The notes: generated from the sequence alone by a model not told the origin. A DNA stretch of 37,836 bases from an uncultured Nesterenkonia sp. (GCA_946222885.1 CAMIAK010000018.1:1-37836), one strand, 5' to 3'. Counted from the first letter of the stretch, positions 24,781 through 33,230 are shown. Numbers and translations: made by a program.

Positions 24781-26355
24781 TCAGCGCTCAAGAGTGGTGG
24801 CCAGGGGCTTCTCCTCCAAGAAGAGCAGCAGCACAGTGCTGATCAGGACCAGCGGTACCATCCAGAGGAACAGCGGCACCAGGGCGTCGTTATACCCGTC
24901 GACCACCACACTGTGCAGCGAAGCTGGCAGCTCCCCCATCGCCTCCGGGGTCAGCGAGCTGGGATCCAGGTCCGCCTCCGCGACAGCGCCTTCGGGCAGC
25001 CGTTCGGCCAGCAGGCCTCCCAACCGGGAGGCGAAGAGCGCGCCCACCACGGCTGAGCCCAGTGTGGCGCCCACCTGCCGGAAGTAGTTCTGGCCCGCCG
25101 TCGCAGTTCCCACCAGCTTCTGGGAGAAGGAGTTCTGCGCCACCAGTGTGAGCAGCTGCATAGTGCAGCCCAGGCCCAGGCCCATAATGCCCATGTAGAG
25201 GCATTCGAGGATCACCGGGGTGTCGGCATGCAGCGTGGAGAGCAGCGCCAGGCTCAGCGCGGTCAGCAGACTGCCGACCACCATGATCTGCTTATACCGG
25301 CCGGTCTTGGCGGTGCGTCGGCCCATCACGATGGACGCGGTGAGCATCATTCCCATCATCGGGATCATCAGCAGCCCCGCCACCGCCGGGCTGTAGCCGG
25401 TGACCATCTGTAGATAGGTGGGCATATAGCTGAGCGCCCCGAACATGGCCACGCCGGTGATCAGCCCGGCGAACATGGTCAGCACAAAGTTCCGGTTCCG
25501 GAAGAGCAGCAGCGGCATCACCGGCTCCTGAGCCCGCCACTGCACCAGAACGAACAGTCCGCCGGCGACGACGGCGACGCCGGCCAGTCCCAGGATCAGC
25601 GGAGAGATCCAGTCATATTCCACCCCGCCCCAGGTGGCGAGCAGCACGGCCGAGGAGGTGGCCAGGCCCAGCAGCATCATGCCTGTCACATCGATCCGAC
25701 CGTGGCCGCTGCGGCTGCCGGCAGGCAGACGCAGCAGCAGGACCACCATGACCAGGGCCAGCAGACCCAGCGGGACGTTCATCCAGAGAGCCCAGCGCCA
25801 GCCGGGTCCCACGGTCAGCCAACCGCCCAGCAGCGGTCCGGCCACTGAGGAGAAGGCGAAGACTCCGCCCATGACGCCCATATAGCGGCCGCGTTCGCGG
25901 GCGGGCACGACGTCGGCGATGGTCGCCTGGGAGAGCAGGATCAGTCCGCCGCCGCCCAGGCCCTGGATCACGCGGGCGGCGATGAGCTGGTTCATCTCCT
26001 GGGCCGCGCCGCCGCCGGCCGAACCCAGGATGAACAGGGTGATGGCCACGATGAACAGCGGCTTGCGCCCGAACATGTCGCCGAGCTTGCCGTAGACCGG
26101 CATCATCACCGTGGAGGCCAGGATGAAGGCGGTGATCACCCAGGCCATATGCTCCACGCCGCTGAGCTCACCGACGATGGTGGGCAGGGCCGTGGCCAGC
26201 ACGGTCTGGCCCAACGAGGCCATGAGCATGGCCACGATCAGGGCCGCGAAGATCAGCTTCAGACGCCGGCCGTCGGACTCACCCTCCGGAGAGACCACGG
26301 GGACGGCGCCGGTGCGTGGGGCAGCGCCGGTGCGTGGCTCAGTCCCGGAGCTCAT
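24781..26355 (-). CDS. DHA2-family (14-TM) MFS multidrug transporter
   Basis: This is a 524-residue major-facilitator exporter. After a 30-residue hydrophilic N-terminus, the first helix is LIVAMLMASLGQTVLATALPTIVGEL, the family's start with a Gln in place of the acidic residue often found there. GKLGDMFGRKPLF is motif A, RVIQGLGGGGLILLSQATI is motif B and GPLLGGWL is motif C. Hydrophobicity supports 14 helices. It resembles actinobacterial LfrA/EmrB-like pumps. It overlaps the upstream TetR gene by four bases, so the regulator is transcribed first and the two form one operon. The N-terminal tail contains a short direct repeat (GAAPRTGAVP-like). Confidence 0.9.
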   Translation of the reverse strand: MSSGTEPRTGAAPRTGAVPVVSPEGESDGRRLKLIFAALIVAMLMASLGQTVLATALPTIVGELSGVEHMAWVITAFILASTVMMPVYGKLGDMFGRKPLFIVAITLFILGSAGGGAAQEMNQLIAARVIQGLGGGGLILLSQATIADVVPARERGRYMGVMGGVFAFSSVAGPLLGGWLTVGPGWRWALWMNVPLGLLALVMVVLLLRLPAGSRSGHGRIDVTGMMLLGLATSSAVLLATWGGVEYDWISPLILGLAGVAVVAGGLFVLVQWRAQEPVMPLLLFRNRNFVLTMFAGLITGVAMFGALSYMPTYLQMVTGYSPAVAGLLMIPMMGMMLTASIVMGRRTAKTGRYKQIMVVGSLLTALSLALLSTLHADTPVILECLYMGIMGLGLGCTMQLLTLVAQNSFSQKLVGTATAGQNYFRQVGATLGSAVVGALFASRLGGLLAERLPEGAVAEADLDPSSLTPEAMGELPASLHSVVVDGYNDALVPLFLWMVPLVLISTVLLLFLEEKPLATTLER

Positions 26356-27017
26356 CGGGGCTCCCCCGCCCCGCGGCCGGAGCTGCGCTGCAGAGCGTCC
26401 CGGAACAGGGAGATGGACTCCTCCAGGAAGACGTCCATCTCGCGATCGCTCGCTCCGGCTCCGTCCTGCCCCGCTGCGCCGCCTTCGTAGTAGCGGGTGA
26501 AGGCGTGTTTGATGATCACCCCGGCCAGCATGAGCAGCACTTGGCGGGACTCCTCGTCCCCGGCGTCCTCACGGCGCTCCGCGGCGCGCTGCATGGCCTC
26601 GCGCACCAGCTCCTCCACCTGGGCGATGAGCTGGGCGAGCCGGCCCCGCAGCGTCGGGTGCTGGGCGATGATCTCCCGGCGCCGCACGGCGGTCTCCTCG
26701 GTCAGGGCCGTGCGCAGCACCGCCACGAAGGCGTGCACGGCACGGGTCAGCTCATCCTCCCGGTCCGTGGCCAGATGCTCGACGACGTCCTCGTCCAACC
26801 GCGGCAGGCGGGTGCCGAGGACGGCATCCTCCTTGGTCGGAAAGTAGTTGAAGAAGGTCCGGCGGGAGACCCCGGCGCGGACGGCGACGGCCTCCGCCGT
26901 CGCGGCCCCCAGCCCTTCCTCGCGGGCGAAGGCGTAGGCGGCCTCGTGGATGGCGTTCCAGGTGTCGCGCTGATTGCGCTCCCGGGGGCTCAGAACCCCA
27001 GACGTCTTTTCTTGCAC
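26352..27017 (-). CDS. TetR-family regulator of the DHA2 pump
   Basis: This is a 221-residue repressor. Residues about 20-65 form the DNA-binding domain, with AIHEAAYAFAREEGLGAATAEAVAVRAGVSRRTFFNYFPTKEDAVLG split as helix 1, helix 2 and the recognition helix GVSRRTFFNYF. The C-terminal two thirds are the ligand and dimer domain. The start is the GTG at 27017; no other in-frame start gives the complete domain. It heads an operon with the pump. Three overlapping or adjacent TGCAC/GTGCA dyads at 27013-27058 lie at and just upstream of this start and are probably its operators, also governing the divergent gene at 27119. Confidence 0.88.
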   Translation of the reverse strand: MQEKTSGVLSPRERNQRDTWNAIHEAAYAFAREEGLGAATAEAVAVRAGVSRRTFFNYFPTKEDAVLGTRLPRLDEDVVEHLATDREDELTRAVHAFVAVLRTALTEETAVRRREIIAQHPTLRGRLAQLIAQVEELVREAMQRAAERREDAGDEESRQVLLMLAGVIIKHAFTRYYEGGAAGQDGAGASDREMDVFLEESISLFRDALQRSSGRGAGEPR

Positions 27018-27058
27018 CCGTGCATCTTATGCACCAGGTCCATTTCTGCACAAGTGCA
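27013..27058. promoter_or_regulatory. candidate TetR operator cluster between divergent genes
   Basis: Two copies of TGCAC-N2-GTGCA occur at 27013-27024 and 27047-27058, exactly 34 bases apart. A third perfect dyad, GTGCAT-CTT-ATGCAC, lies at 27020-27034 and overlaps the first. An extra GTGCAC lies near 27085-27090. Position between the tetR-type gene (minus) and the small exporter gene (plus) fits a shared bidirectional control region. Confidence 0.65.
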
Positions 27059-27118
27059 CGCTCAGAATCACCCCTCCGGGGGAGGTGCACGGCGGCCTCC
27101 GCCGGAAGAATGAGAGGC

Positions 27119-27682
27119 ATGTTCGAACCCCTCACCGCATCAGCCCACACCGCCGCCACCGCTGTCGCCCCTCAGGAGGCCTTCGAGGGGACCTGGGTCG
27201 GCGGTCTGCAGAACTGGGTGGACGGACTCCCGGAGGCCCTGCAGTGGCTGGGCGTCATCGCGATCTCCGCCATCCCGTTCATCGAGTCCTACTCCGGCCC
27301 GGCCCTGGGCATGATCAGCGGCATCCCGTGGTGGGTCGCCCTGCTCTCCGGAATCATCGGCAACACCGCCGCCGTCGCGATCCTCGTCTACGGGGCCCAC
27401 AGCATCCGTGCCGCCGTCACCCGCCGCAAGAGCGAGGAGGAGCTCACTGAGAAGCAGCTGAAGCGGCGCGAGAAGATCCGGCGGAACCTGGACCGCTTCG
27501 GAGTCCCGGGCGTGGCCCTGCTGGGACCGATCGCGCTGCCCAGCCAGTTCACCGCCCCGCTGCTGGTCTCCTTCGGAGCCAGCCGCAACCTGGTGATGAT
27601 CTGGATGTTCGCCTCGATCGTCCTCTGGGGCCTCTTCTCCATCGGACTCGGCTTCCTGGTGCTGAGCCTGCTCTCCGCCTGA
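27119..27682 (+). CDS. small multidrug-export-like membrane protein
   Basis: This is a 187-residue membrane protein. Hydrophobic segments: LGVIAISAIPFIESYSGPALGMI, WWVALLSGIIGNTAAVAILVYGA, the re-entrant-looking FGVPGVALLGPIALPSQFTAPLLVSFG, and a C-terminal IVLWGLFSIGLGFLVLSL helix. This matches the family annotated as small multi-drug export proteins (SNARE/DedA-like fold with a GxxGVALLGPxxLPxQF core). A charged Lys/Arg/Glu loop lies in the middle. ATG 27119 is chosen with GGAAG ten bases upstream; ATG 27110 is an alternative. It is transcribed divergently from the TetR/pump operon across shared dyads, which supports a role in the same resistance response. Actual transport by this family is poorly documented. 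Confidence 0.65.
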   Translation: MFEPLTASAHTAATAVAPQEAFEGTWVGGLQNWVDGLPEALQWLGVIAISAIPFIESYSGPALGMISGIPWWVALLSGIIGNTAAVAILVYGAHSIRAAVTRRKSEEELTEKQLKRREKIRRNLDRFGVPGVALLGPIALPSQFTAPLLVSFGASRNLVMIWMFASIVLWGLFSIGLGFLVLSLLSA

Positions 27683-27711
27683 GCGGCCGACGCGGAGGAC
27701 CCGCCGCTCAG
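27679..27711. terminator. hairpin between convergent genes
   Basis: CTGAGCGG (27679-27686) and CCGCTCAG (27704-27711) form a perfect 8-bp stem with a 17-base loop spanning both stop codons. It may end transcription from both sides; no T-run follows. Confidence 0.35.
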
Positions 27712-28892
27712 CGCTGCTCGTCGTCGCGCGGGTAGCGCTGAGCCTCCCTGGACCCCTGGGTGAGGTTCTTCAGGTCGGCGTCGTCGTCGAAGTTCGACCC
27801 GATGGCGCCGGCCACCACACCCATCGACGCCGAGAGCCAGGCGATGTCCAGATAGTTGGTGAACGTGGCGTCCTCACCGATGGTCTCAGTCATGAAGCCC
27901 GGGTCGATCAGCAGCAGCCCCATGCCCAGGATCCCCAGGGCCAGCAGCAGATAGAGGCTGGCGACGCTGACCAGCAGACTGGTGACGGTGGAGGTGTTGT
28001 ACATGAACGCCTCCTTCTTGCCGCCGACCACGTTGGAGCGGTCCCACAGGCGGTTCGCCAGGATCAGCCAGGTCACCACGATGGAGATGGCGATGACCGA
28101 GACCATCGCAAGCCGCCAGGTGGGCAGGAAGGTGGCCATCTCCCAGATCGTGCTGAAGAAGACTCCGAAGGCGCCGGTGGCGGCCGCCGCGGAGAAGACC
28201 CCGGAGAGCTTGGGCATCGACCAGAACGGCTCATTGGCCGCGACCATGCCGAGGGTCACCCACAGCCGCCCGGGGAAGAGTCGGGCGGTGGTGCTGTAGA
28301 CCGTCTCCTCGCCGTCCTGGCGCTCCACCCGGTCAGCCATCATCCCCTTGTCCTCGGCGGCCTCCGTGGAGTCGTAGACCAGAGCGTCGACCGCACGGCG
28401 CAGCTCGCGCCGCAGGCAGCCCCGGATGCGCACCGGCCCCAGGGTGGGCAGGGAGATGACCGCCAGGCCCTCCTTGAAGTGCAGCTCCGTACGTTTGGGG
28501 CGCCGGCCGGCCATCCGCGGCACCTCGGTGATCACCACGGAGAGATCCGCCTCGTCCTCGCGCGCCCACTCCTGCACTGCGTCCAGGTCGACGGTGGAGT
28601 CCTCCCGCAGGGGGATCAGGACCTGCTTATGCACCAGCTCGGCGCCGCGGCTCCATCCCTCACCCTGCTCCTCCAGCAGGCGGCGGACCCACCAGGAGGT
28701 CCTGCCGGGGTCCGAGTAGAGGAGGATGGTGACGTCCTCGGCGGTGTCGTCGCGCTCCTCGGCGTCGCGAGAGTCCTCGACGTTGGTCTGGCCCTGATTG
28801 GCGCTGTCCTCATCCCGCGGGGAGCGCTGGTGCTGTTCGCGGCCCTGCTCCTCCGGACTCCGGTCCTCGCGGTCCTCCTGCTGATCCTGCAT
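27708..28892 (-). CDS. multi-pass membrane protein of unknown function
   Basis: This is a 394-residue protein. Residues 1-50 are very rich in Gln, Glu, Asp and Arg and probably disordered. A soluble domain follows (about 52-200) beginning VTILLYSDPGRTSWWVRRLLEE, with SVVITEVPRMAGRRP and a TLGPVRIRGCLRRELRRAV segment. It ends in four or five hydrophobic helices (FSAAAATGAFGVFFSTIW, MVSVIAISIVVTWLILAN, VTSLLVSVASLYLLLALGILGMGLLLI and others). No known catalytic motif is recognised. The ATG at 28892 has GAGGAG five bases upstream; a 15-residue upstream extension is rejected. It resembles actinobacterial conserved membrane proteins of unknown role. Confidence 0.7.
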   Translation of the reverse strand: MQDQQEDREDRSPEEQGREQHQRSPRDEDSANQGQTNVEDSRDAEERDDTAEDVTILLYSDPGRTSWWVRRLLEEQGEGWSRGAELVHKQVLIPLREDSTVDLDAVQEWAREDEADLSVVITEVPRMAGRRPKRTELHFKEGLAVISLPTLGPVRIRGCLRRELRRAVDALVYDSTEAAEDKGMMADRVERQDGEETVYSTTARLFPGRLWVTLGMVAANEPFWSMPKLSGVFSAAAATGAFGVFFSTIWEMATFLPTWRLAMVSVIAISIVVTWLILANRLWDRSNVVGGKKEAFMYNTSTVTSLLVSVASLYLLLALGILGMGLLLIDPGFMTETIGEDATFTNYLDIAWLSASMGVVAGAIGSNFDDDADLKNLTQGSREAQRYPRDDEQR

Positions 28893-29013
28893 GGCACTCC
28901 TCGTCACGTGATGAACCCTGCCCACCAGCATATGCATGGGGCTGGACGCCCGCTGAAGACAACTGCTTCAGATTTGAAGGAATGTCACGGCCCTCCTGAC
29001 AGTTGTGGTGACC
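28893..29013. promoter_or_regulatory. divergent promoter region with nested dyads
   Basis: ACAACTG (28959-28965) and CAGTTGT (29000-29006) form a wide 7-bp inverted repeat. Between them CTTCA-GATT-TGAAG (28966-28979) forms a smaller one. A TTGAAG box at 28974-28979 and a TGACAG box at 28997-29002 have 17-bp spacing and could drive the oxidoreductase gene. The assignment is tentative. Confidence 0.35.
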
Positions 29014-30084
29014 ATGATCAGCACAGAACGCCACACAGACCAGTTCGAGTTCGGCCTGCACACCTTCGGCGACGTCACCAGCACGCCCGACGGCGAGCGC
29101 CGGCTCTCCCAGCCCGAGGTCCTGCGCAACGTCCTGGCCGAGGCCACCCTGGCGGACCGGTCCGGCGTCGACGTCATCGGCATCGGTGAGCACCACCGTC
29201 CCGACTACGCGGTCTCCGCGCCCGACGTCGTGCTCTCCGCCGTGGGCGCGGCCACCGAGCGGATCAAGCTGATCTCTGCGGTGACCGTGCTCTCCTCGGA
29301 CGATCCGGTGCGCGTCTACCAGCGCTTCGCCACCATCGACGGGCTCACCGGCGGCCGCGCCGAGGTGTCCCTGGGCCGGGGCAGCTTCATCGAGTCCTAT
29401 CCGCTGTTCGGCTACGACCTGTCCGACTACGAGCAGCTCTTCGAGGAGAAGGTGGATCTGTTCGTGAAGCTGCGCAGCGAGGGCAGGGTCACCTGGAACG
29501 GACAGACCCGCGCGGGCCTGAAGGACCAGGAGATCTACCCGAAGACCGAGCACGACGCCGGCCTGCCCACCTGGATCGCCGTGGGCGGCACCCCCAACTC
29601 CGTGGTGCGCGCGGCCCGCCACGGCGTCGGCCTGGAGCTGGCGATCATCGGCGGCGCCCCGCACCGCTTCGCCCCGCTGGTGGACCTCTACCACCGGGCC
29701 CTGGGCGAGTTCGGGCATGAGCCGGGGCTGCGCGTGGCCTCCCACTCCCACGGGTTCGTGGCGGAGACCGATGAGCAGGCCAAGGAGATCTTCTACCCCT
29801 CCTGGGCCGACATGATGGCCCAGCTCGGCAGCGAGCGCGGCTGGGGCGGGGGCCGTCCGGGCCGCGACCAGTTCGAGCAGGAGATCACCCACGGCGCGCT
29901 GTTCGTCGGCTCCCCGGAGACCGTGGCGAAGAAGATCGTCAAGACCAAGCAGGCCCTGGGCATCAGCCGCTTCGGCCTGAAGTACGGCAACGGCTCGCTG
30001 GCCCACGAGCACATGATGGAGGCCATCGAGCTCTACGGCACCCGGGTCAAGCCCCTGGTGCTGGACATGCTCTCCGGCTCCTGA
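29014..30084 (+). CDS. luciferase-like (LLM) flavin-dependent oxidoreductase
   Basis: This 356-residue TIM-barrel monooxygenase belongs to the bacterial luciferase superfamily, using FMN or F420. Landmarks: GVDVIGIGEHHRPDYAVSAP (the EHH motif near the flavin), ATERIKLISAVTVLSSDDPVRVYQRFATIDGLTGGRAEVSLGRG split over the second to fourth strands, and the late IAVGGTPNSVVRAA and FVGSPETVAKKI blocks. The length fits the FMN-dependent group with the GSPETVA segment. ATG 29014 is taken; GTG 29005 and GTG 29008 are possible alternatives without good ribosome-binding sites. No pathway neighbours indicate a substrate. Confidence 0.88.
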   Translation: MISTERHTDQFEFGLHTFGDVTSTPDGERRLSQPEVLRNVLAEATLADRSGVDVIGIGEHHRPDYAVSAPDVVLSAVGAATERIKLISAVTVLSSDDPVRVYQRFATIDGLTGGRAEVSLGRGSFIESYPLFGYDLSDYEQLFEEKVDLFVKLRSEGRVTWNGQTRAGLKDQEIYPKTEHDAGLPTWIAVGGTPNSVVRAARHGVGLELAIIGGAPHRFAPLVDLYHRALGEFGHEPGLRVASHSHGFVAETDEQAKEIFYPSWADMMAQLGSERGWGGGRPGRDQFEQEITHGALFVGSPETVAKKIVKTKQALGISRFGLKYGNGSLAHEHMMEAIELYGTRVKPLVLDMLSGS

Positions 30085-30118
30085 ATCTCCGGGCTGAGGG
30101 CGGCGGGCGCACTCACGG

Positions 30119-31012
30119 TCAGCGCATGCGGGCCGCGGCGCGTTCGACGGCGGCCGTGAGGCGGTCCAGGGCCGGCGTCGTGGTGGTCCAGTGCTGCCAG
30201 TGCAGCGCGGACTCCTCCGGCCCGATCTCCCGGATCACCGTCAGATCCGGGTGGGTGCCCTCCATGACGCCCGGAGGCATCATGCCCTCCGGGATCATCC
30301 CCCAGCCGAGCCCATACCCGACCGCCGCGTTATAGGCCTCCACCGAGGGGATCAGGTGGGTCACCCGCGGACTCTCCACTCCCACCTGCTGCAGGGCCGT
30401 GCGCTGGAGCGAGTCGCGGATGGAGTAGTCCACCACCGGGACGCTCTGCCAGTCCACACCGCCGTCGTCGTCCCGATGCCGGTCCAGCAGCTCGGTGCTG
30501 GCCACCGGCCAGTAGCGCATGGTCCCCAGCGGGACGGAGCGGCAGCCGGAGACCGGCGTCGGATTCTCCGCGACGGCGGCCACCACCGTCCCGCTGCGCA
30601 GCAGCTCATGGGTGTGTTCCTGGTCCTCCGGATACAGGTGCAGCTCGACGTCGTCCCACGTCGCCGCCTCCCGGAGCACCCGGATGAACCAGGAGTAGAG
30701 CGAGTCGGCGTTGACCGCCACCGAGAGCGTGATGGTGGGCGTGTAGTTCTTCGACGAGCCGCGGAAGCCCAGGCTGCGGCGGGCCTCGTCCTCCAGCAGG
30801 ACCATCTGCCGGGCGGTGCGCAGCAGGTCCTCGCCGGCCTGCGTGGTGTGCACCGGCACGGTGCGGGTCACCAGGACCTGGCCGACCTCCTTCTCGAGCG
30901 CCTTGATGCGCTGGGAGAAGGCGGATCCGGAGATGCGCAGCAGGGCCGCGGCGGCGTCGAAGGTGCCCTCGTCCACTGCCATGACGAAGGCCCTGAGGTG
31001 GTCTGTGTTCAC
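30119..31012 (-). CDS. lysG: LysR-type regulator, LysG/ArgP group
   Basis: This 297-residue activator has an N-terminal winged helix-turn-helix (NTDHLRAFVMAVDEGTFDAAA, then ISGSAFSQRIKALEKEVGQVLV) and a periplasmic-binding-type effector domain. The sequence and its divergent placement next to lysE match LysG, which activates lysE when basic amino acids accumulate. The GTG at 31012 is preferred over ATG 31042 because GGGAG lies nine bases upstream and because family members begin directly at the DHLRA region. A perfect CTTCAC-N3-GTGAAG dyad in the intergenic region is the likely binding site. Confidence 0.88.
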   Translation of the reverse strand: MNTDHLRAFVMAVDEGTFDAAAALLRISGSAFSQRIKALEKEVGQVLVTRTVPVHTTQAGEDLLRTARQMVLLEDEARRSLGFRGSSKNYTPTITLSVAVNADSLYSWFIRVLREAATWDDVELHLYPEDQEHTHELLRSGTVVAAVAENPTPVSGCRSVPLGTMRYWPVASTELLDRHRDDDGGVDWQSVPVVDYSIRDSLQRTALQQVGVESPRVTHLIPSVEAYNAAVGYGLGWGMIPEGMMPPGVMEGTHPDLTVIREIGPEESALHWQHWTTTTPALDRLTAAVERAAARMR

Positions 31013-31058
31013 CCGTCGGCTCCCTTCCCGCTCCTGGTGCATCCTATCTGAAGGAACG

Positions 31059-31073
31059 CTTCACATAGTGAAG
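31059..31073. promoter_or_regulatory. candidate LysG binding site
   Basis: CTTCAC-ATA-GTGAAG is a perfect 6-bp dyad lying between divergent lysG and lysE, 46 bases before the lysG GTG and 47 bases before the lysE ATG. The central position suits a LysR-type recognition site. Confidence 0.55.
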
Positions 31074-31120
31074 AATATTGCGCTGGTGCGGATGCCGCCG
31101 GAGGCCCGAGCATAGAGGCC

Positions 31121-31855
31121 ATGACCGTTCTGCTCACCGGACTCCTGACCTGCCTGGCCCTGATCATCGCCATCGGCCCGCAGAGTGTGTGGCTGCTGCG
31201 CCAGGGACTGCGCCGCGACCGCATCTGGCTGGCCATCGGCTGCTGCCTGGTGGGCGACCTGCTGCTGATCGCGCTGGGCGTGGCCGGCGTCGGCGTCGTG
31301 CTGGACCATGCGCCCTGGCTGCTGGAGGTCATCCGCTGGCTGGGCGTGGCCTATCTGCTGTGGTTCGCCGTCGGCGCCTTCCGCAGCGCCTTCTCCGTGC
31401 GGCAGAGCCTCGGCCTGGCCCCGGAGGACGCGCCCGCCCCCGGACGCACGGTGCATGTGGAGATGAGCTCCGAGGGCACCGAGCCCGCCGGCACAGCGGG
31501 GGCCGCCTCCTCCGCCGGCCCGGCCACCGGAACCCTTCCGGCTGTGCGGGTGACCAAGGTCTCCTCGGTGAGCGCGATCGCCGCCACCGGCCTGACCGTC
31601 TCCGTGCTGAACCCGCATGCCTGGGTGGACACCATGGTGGTGCTGGGCACCATGGCCAACACCTTCGGCGATGAGCGCTGGCTCTTCGGGGCGGGCGCGA
31701 TGATCGCCTCCACCGTCTGGTTCGCCGGCCTCGGGCTGGGCGCGGCCAGCCTCTCCCGGTTCCTGAACAGCCCGAAGGCCTGGAAGATCATCGACCTCTC
31801 CGTGGGCGTGACCATGGTGGTCGTGGCCGGCATCCTCGCCCTCGGCGGGTTCTGA
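31121..31855 (+). CDS. lysE: LysE-family basic amino acid exporter
   Basis: This is a 244-residue membrane exporter with about five to six hydrophobic helices. The first segment contains IIAIGPQSVWLLRQGLRRD, the family's GPQ/GPNxxxVxxxG block in the LysE (basic amino acid) version. The helix before the second half has VLNPHAWVDTMVVLGT, with the conserved NPHAxxD typical of LysE/ArgO. A 50-residue Pro/Ala/Gly-rich hydrophilic loop in the middle (about 100-150) is longer than in many relatives. The divergent LysG-type regulator supports export of lysine and/or arginine, protecting the cell when peptides release excess basic amino acids. Confidence 0.9.
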   Translation: MTVLLTGLLTCLALIIAIGPQSVWLLRQGLRRDRIWLAIGCCLVGDLLLIALGVAGVGVVLDHAPWLLEVIRWLGVAYLLWFAVGAFRSAFSVRQSLGLAPEDAPAPGRTVHVEMSSEGTEPAGTAGAASSAGPATGTLPAVRVTKVSSVSAIAATGLTVSVLNPHAWVDTMVVLGTMANTFGDERWLFGAGAMIASTVWFAGLGLGAASLSRFLNSPKAWKIIDLSVGVTMVVVAGILALGGF

Positions 31856-31872
31856 TCAAGCAGGCCTCAGCA

Positions 31873-31964
31873 TGTGCTGATTCATCAATCGAGTCTGTGC
31901 TGAAATGACATTCGTCGATGTGCTGAACTGACACTGCCCTACGTGCTAGATTGTCATACAGGCA
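31873..31964 (+). repeat. four degenerate 23-bp direct repeats upstream of the AAA gene
   Basis: Units start at 31873, 31896, 31919 and 31942, an exact 23-bp period. Consensus of the first part is TGTGCTGAAnTGACA. Units 2 and 3 agree best (TGTGCTGAAATGACA and TGTGCTGAACTGACA); units 1 and 4 are more diverged. The array fills most of the 128-base gap before the AAA-DUF4143 gene and ends about 20 bases before its start codon. Confidence 0.75.
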
Positions 31965-31983
31965 ATCTTGAGAGGCGAACACA

Positions 31984-33219
31984 GTGGAGAAGCCGTACCT
32001 GCGCCGCTATATCGACGACTACCTCGACGGCGGAATGGAGCACCTTCCGGCCTTCATGCTGATCGGCCCTCGCGGTTGCGGCAAGACCACCACCGCGGCA
32101 CGCCGAGCAGAATCTGTCGTCCGGCTGGACAGCTCCGCCCAGAAGGAACTCCTCGAAGCCAACCCAGAACGGTTCCTCAGCGAGCTGGAACCACCGGTGC
32201 TCATCGACGAGTGGCAGGCTTCCCCAGAATCCCTGAGCGCCGTGAAGCATCTTGTGGACACCTCCCCCGGCGCCGGCCGCTTCCTCATCGCAGGCAGCGT
32301 GCGAGCGCGCGTACAGCTGAACCCGTGGCCGGGCACCGGACGCATCACGCCCCTTCATATGTCAGGCCTCGCCCAAGGAGAACTGCTGGGCTCAGAACGA
32401 GCTCAGACCTTCATCGACAGAGCCTTCACCGGCGACCTGCCGACCGGGACGCTCGCCCACGCACCCGCCGTGACGCATTACGCCCGACAGGCTGAAGCCG
32501 GCGGCTTCCCAGAAGCCGTAGACCTTCCCCCGGAATACCGCGACAGCTGGTACGAGGGTTACGTGGAGATGATCGCCTCCCGCGACGTCGCCGATATCGC
32601 AACCATCGAATACCCCGAGCTGATGAAGCGCATCCTCCGGACCGTGGCGCTGAACACGGCTGGCCTTCCCGGAATCCAGTCACTGGCGGAAGCGTCTGGA
32701 GCCGATCGGCGGACATTCGAGCGCTATGTGGACCTGCTTGAAGAACTGGGGCTGGTCCAGCGCATCCCACGGTGGGAATCGAACCGACTCAAACGCATGG
32801 TCAAGACCCCGAAGATCCACATCACAGACACAGGGCTCGCCATGTGGCTCTCCGGCCTCGACTCATCTGCCCTGCTCAATGACACGGATAAGTTGGGGCG
32901 CATCATGGACAGCTTCGTGCTGGCACAGCTGCGCCCGCTGTTCCGGATCAATCGCCGAAAGGTCACACCGCACCATCTCCGGGACTCCAATGGGAGACGG
33001 GAGATCGACCTGATCCTCGAATCGCAGCAGGGAGATCTCGTGGCCATCGAAGTCAAAGCTTCCGGCAGAGTCTCCGCCAAGGAGATCCGCCACCTCGAAT
33101 GGCTCCGCGACGAACATCCAGAGGAATTCACCCGCGGCATCATCTTCCACTCAGGAGATACTGCAGGAGAGATCTCCGACAAGATCTGGTCCCTGCCGAT
33201 CTCAGCCATCTGGAGCTGA
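31984..33219 (+). CDS. AAA ATPase with C-terminal DUF4143 domain
   Basis: This is a 411-residue protein. The N-terminal AAA_14-type ATPase has Walker A GPRGCGKTT (28-36) and Walker B PVLIDEWQ (71-78, Asp75/Glu76), followed by the sensor-like FLIAGSVRAR. The middle contains a winged-helix region (LAEASGADRRTFERYVDLLEELGL). The C-terminal DUF4143 part ends in REIDLILE, then LVAIEVKAS, a PD-(D/E)xK-like Asp...Glu-x-Lys arrangement. Family members are common accessory genes of unknown function, often suspected in mobile or defence contexts. The GTG at 31984 follows GAGAGG by nine bases. GC content is lower than in its neighbours, and an unusual 23-bp repeat array precedes it, both pointing to horizontal acquisition. 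Confidence 0.88.
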   Translation: MEKPYLRRYIDDYLDGGMEHLPAFMLIGPRGCGKTTTAARRAESVVRLDSSAQKELLEANPERFLSELEPPVLIDEWQASPESLSAVKHLVDTSPGAGRFLIAGSVRARVQLNPWPGTGRITPLHMSGLAQGELLGSERAQTFIDRAFTGDLPTGTLAHAPAVTHYARQAEAGGFPEAVDLPPEYRDSWYEGYVEMIASRDVADIATIEYPELMKRILRTVALNTAGLPGIQSLAEASGADRRTFERYVDLLEELGLVQRIPRWESNRLKRMVKTPKIHITDTGLAMWLSGLDSSALLNDTDKLGRIMDSFVLAQLRPLFRINRRKVTPHHLRDSNGRREIDLILESQQGDLVAIEVKASGRVSAKEIRHLEWLRDEHPEEFTRGIIFHSGDTAGEISDKIWSLPISAIWS

Positions 33220-33230
33220 TCACCGAAGGA

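Noticed and set aside
31873..31964. 23-bp repeats considered as a CRISPR array
   Set aside because: Units are contiguous and degenerate with no unique spacers; no cas genes are present.
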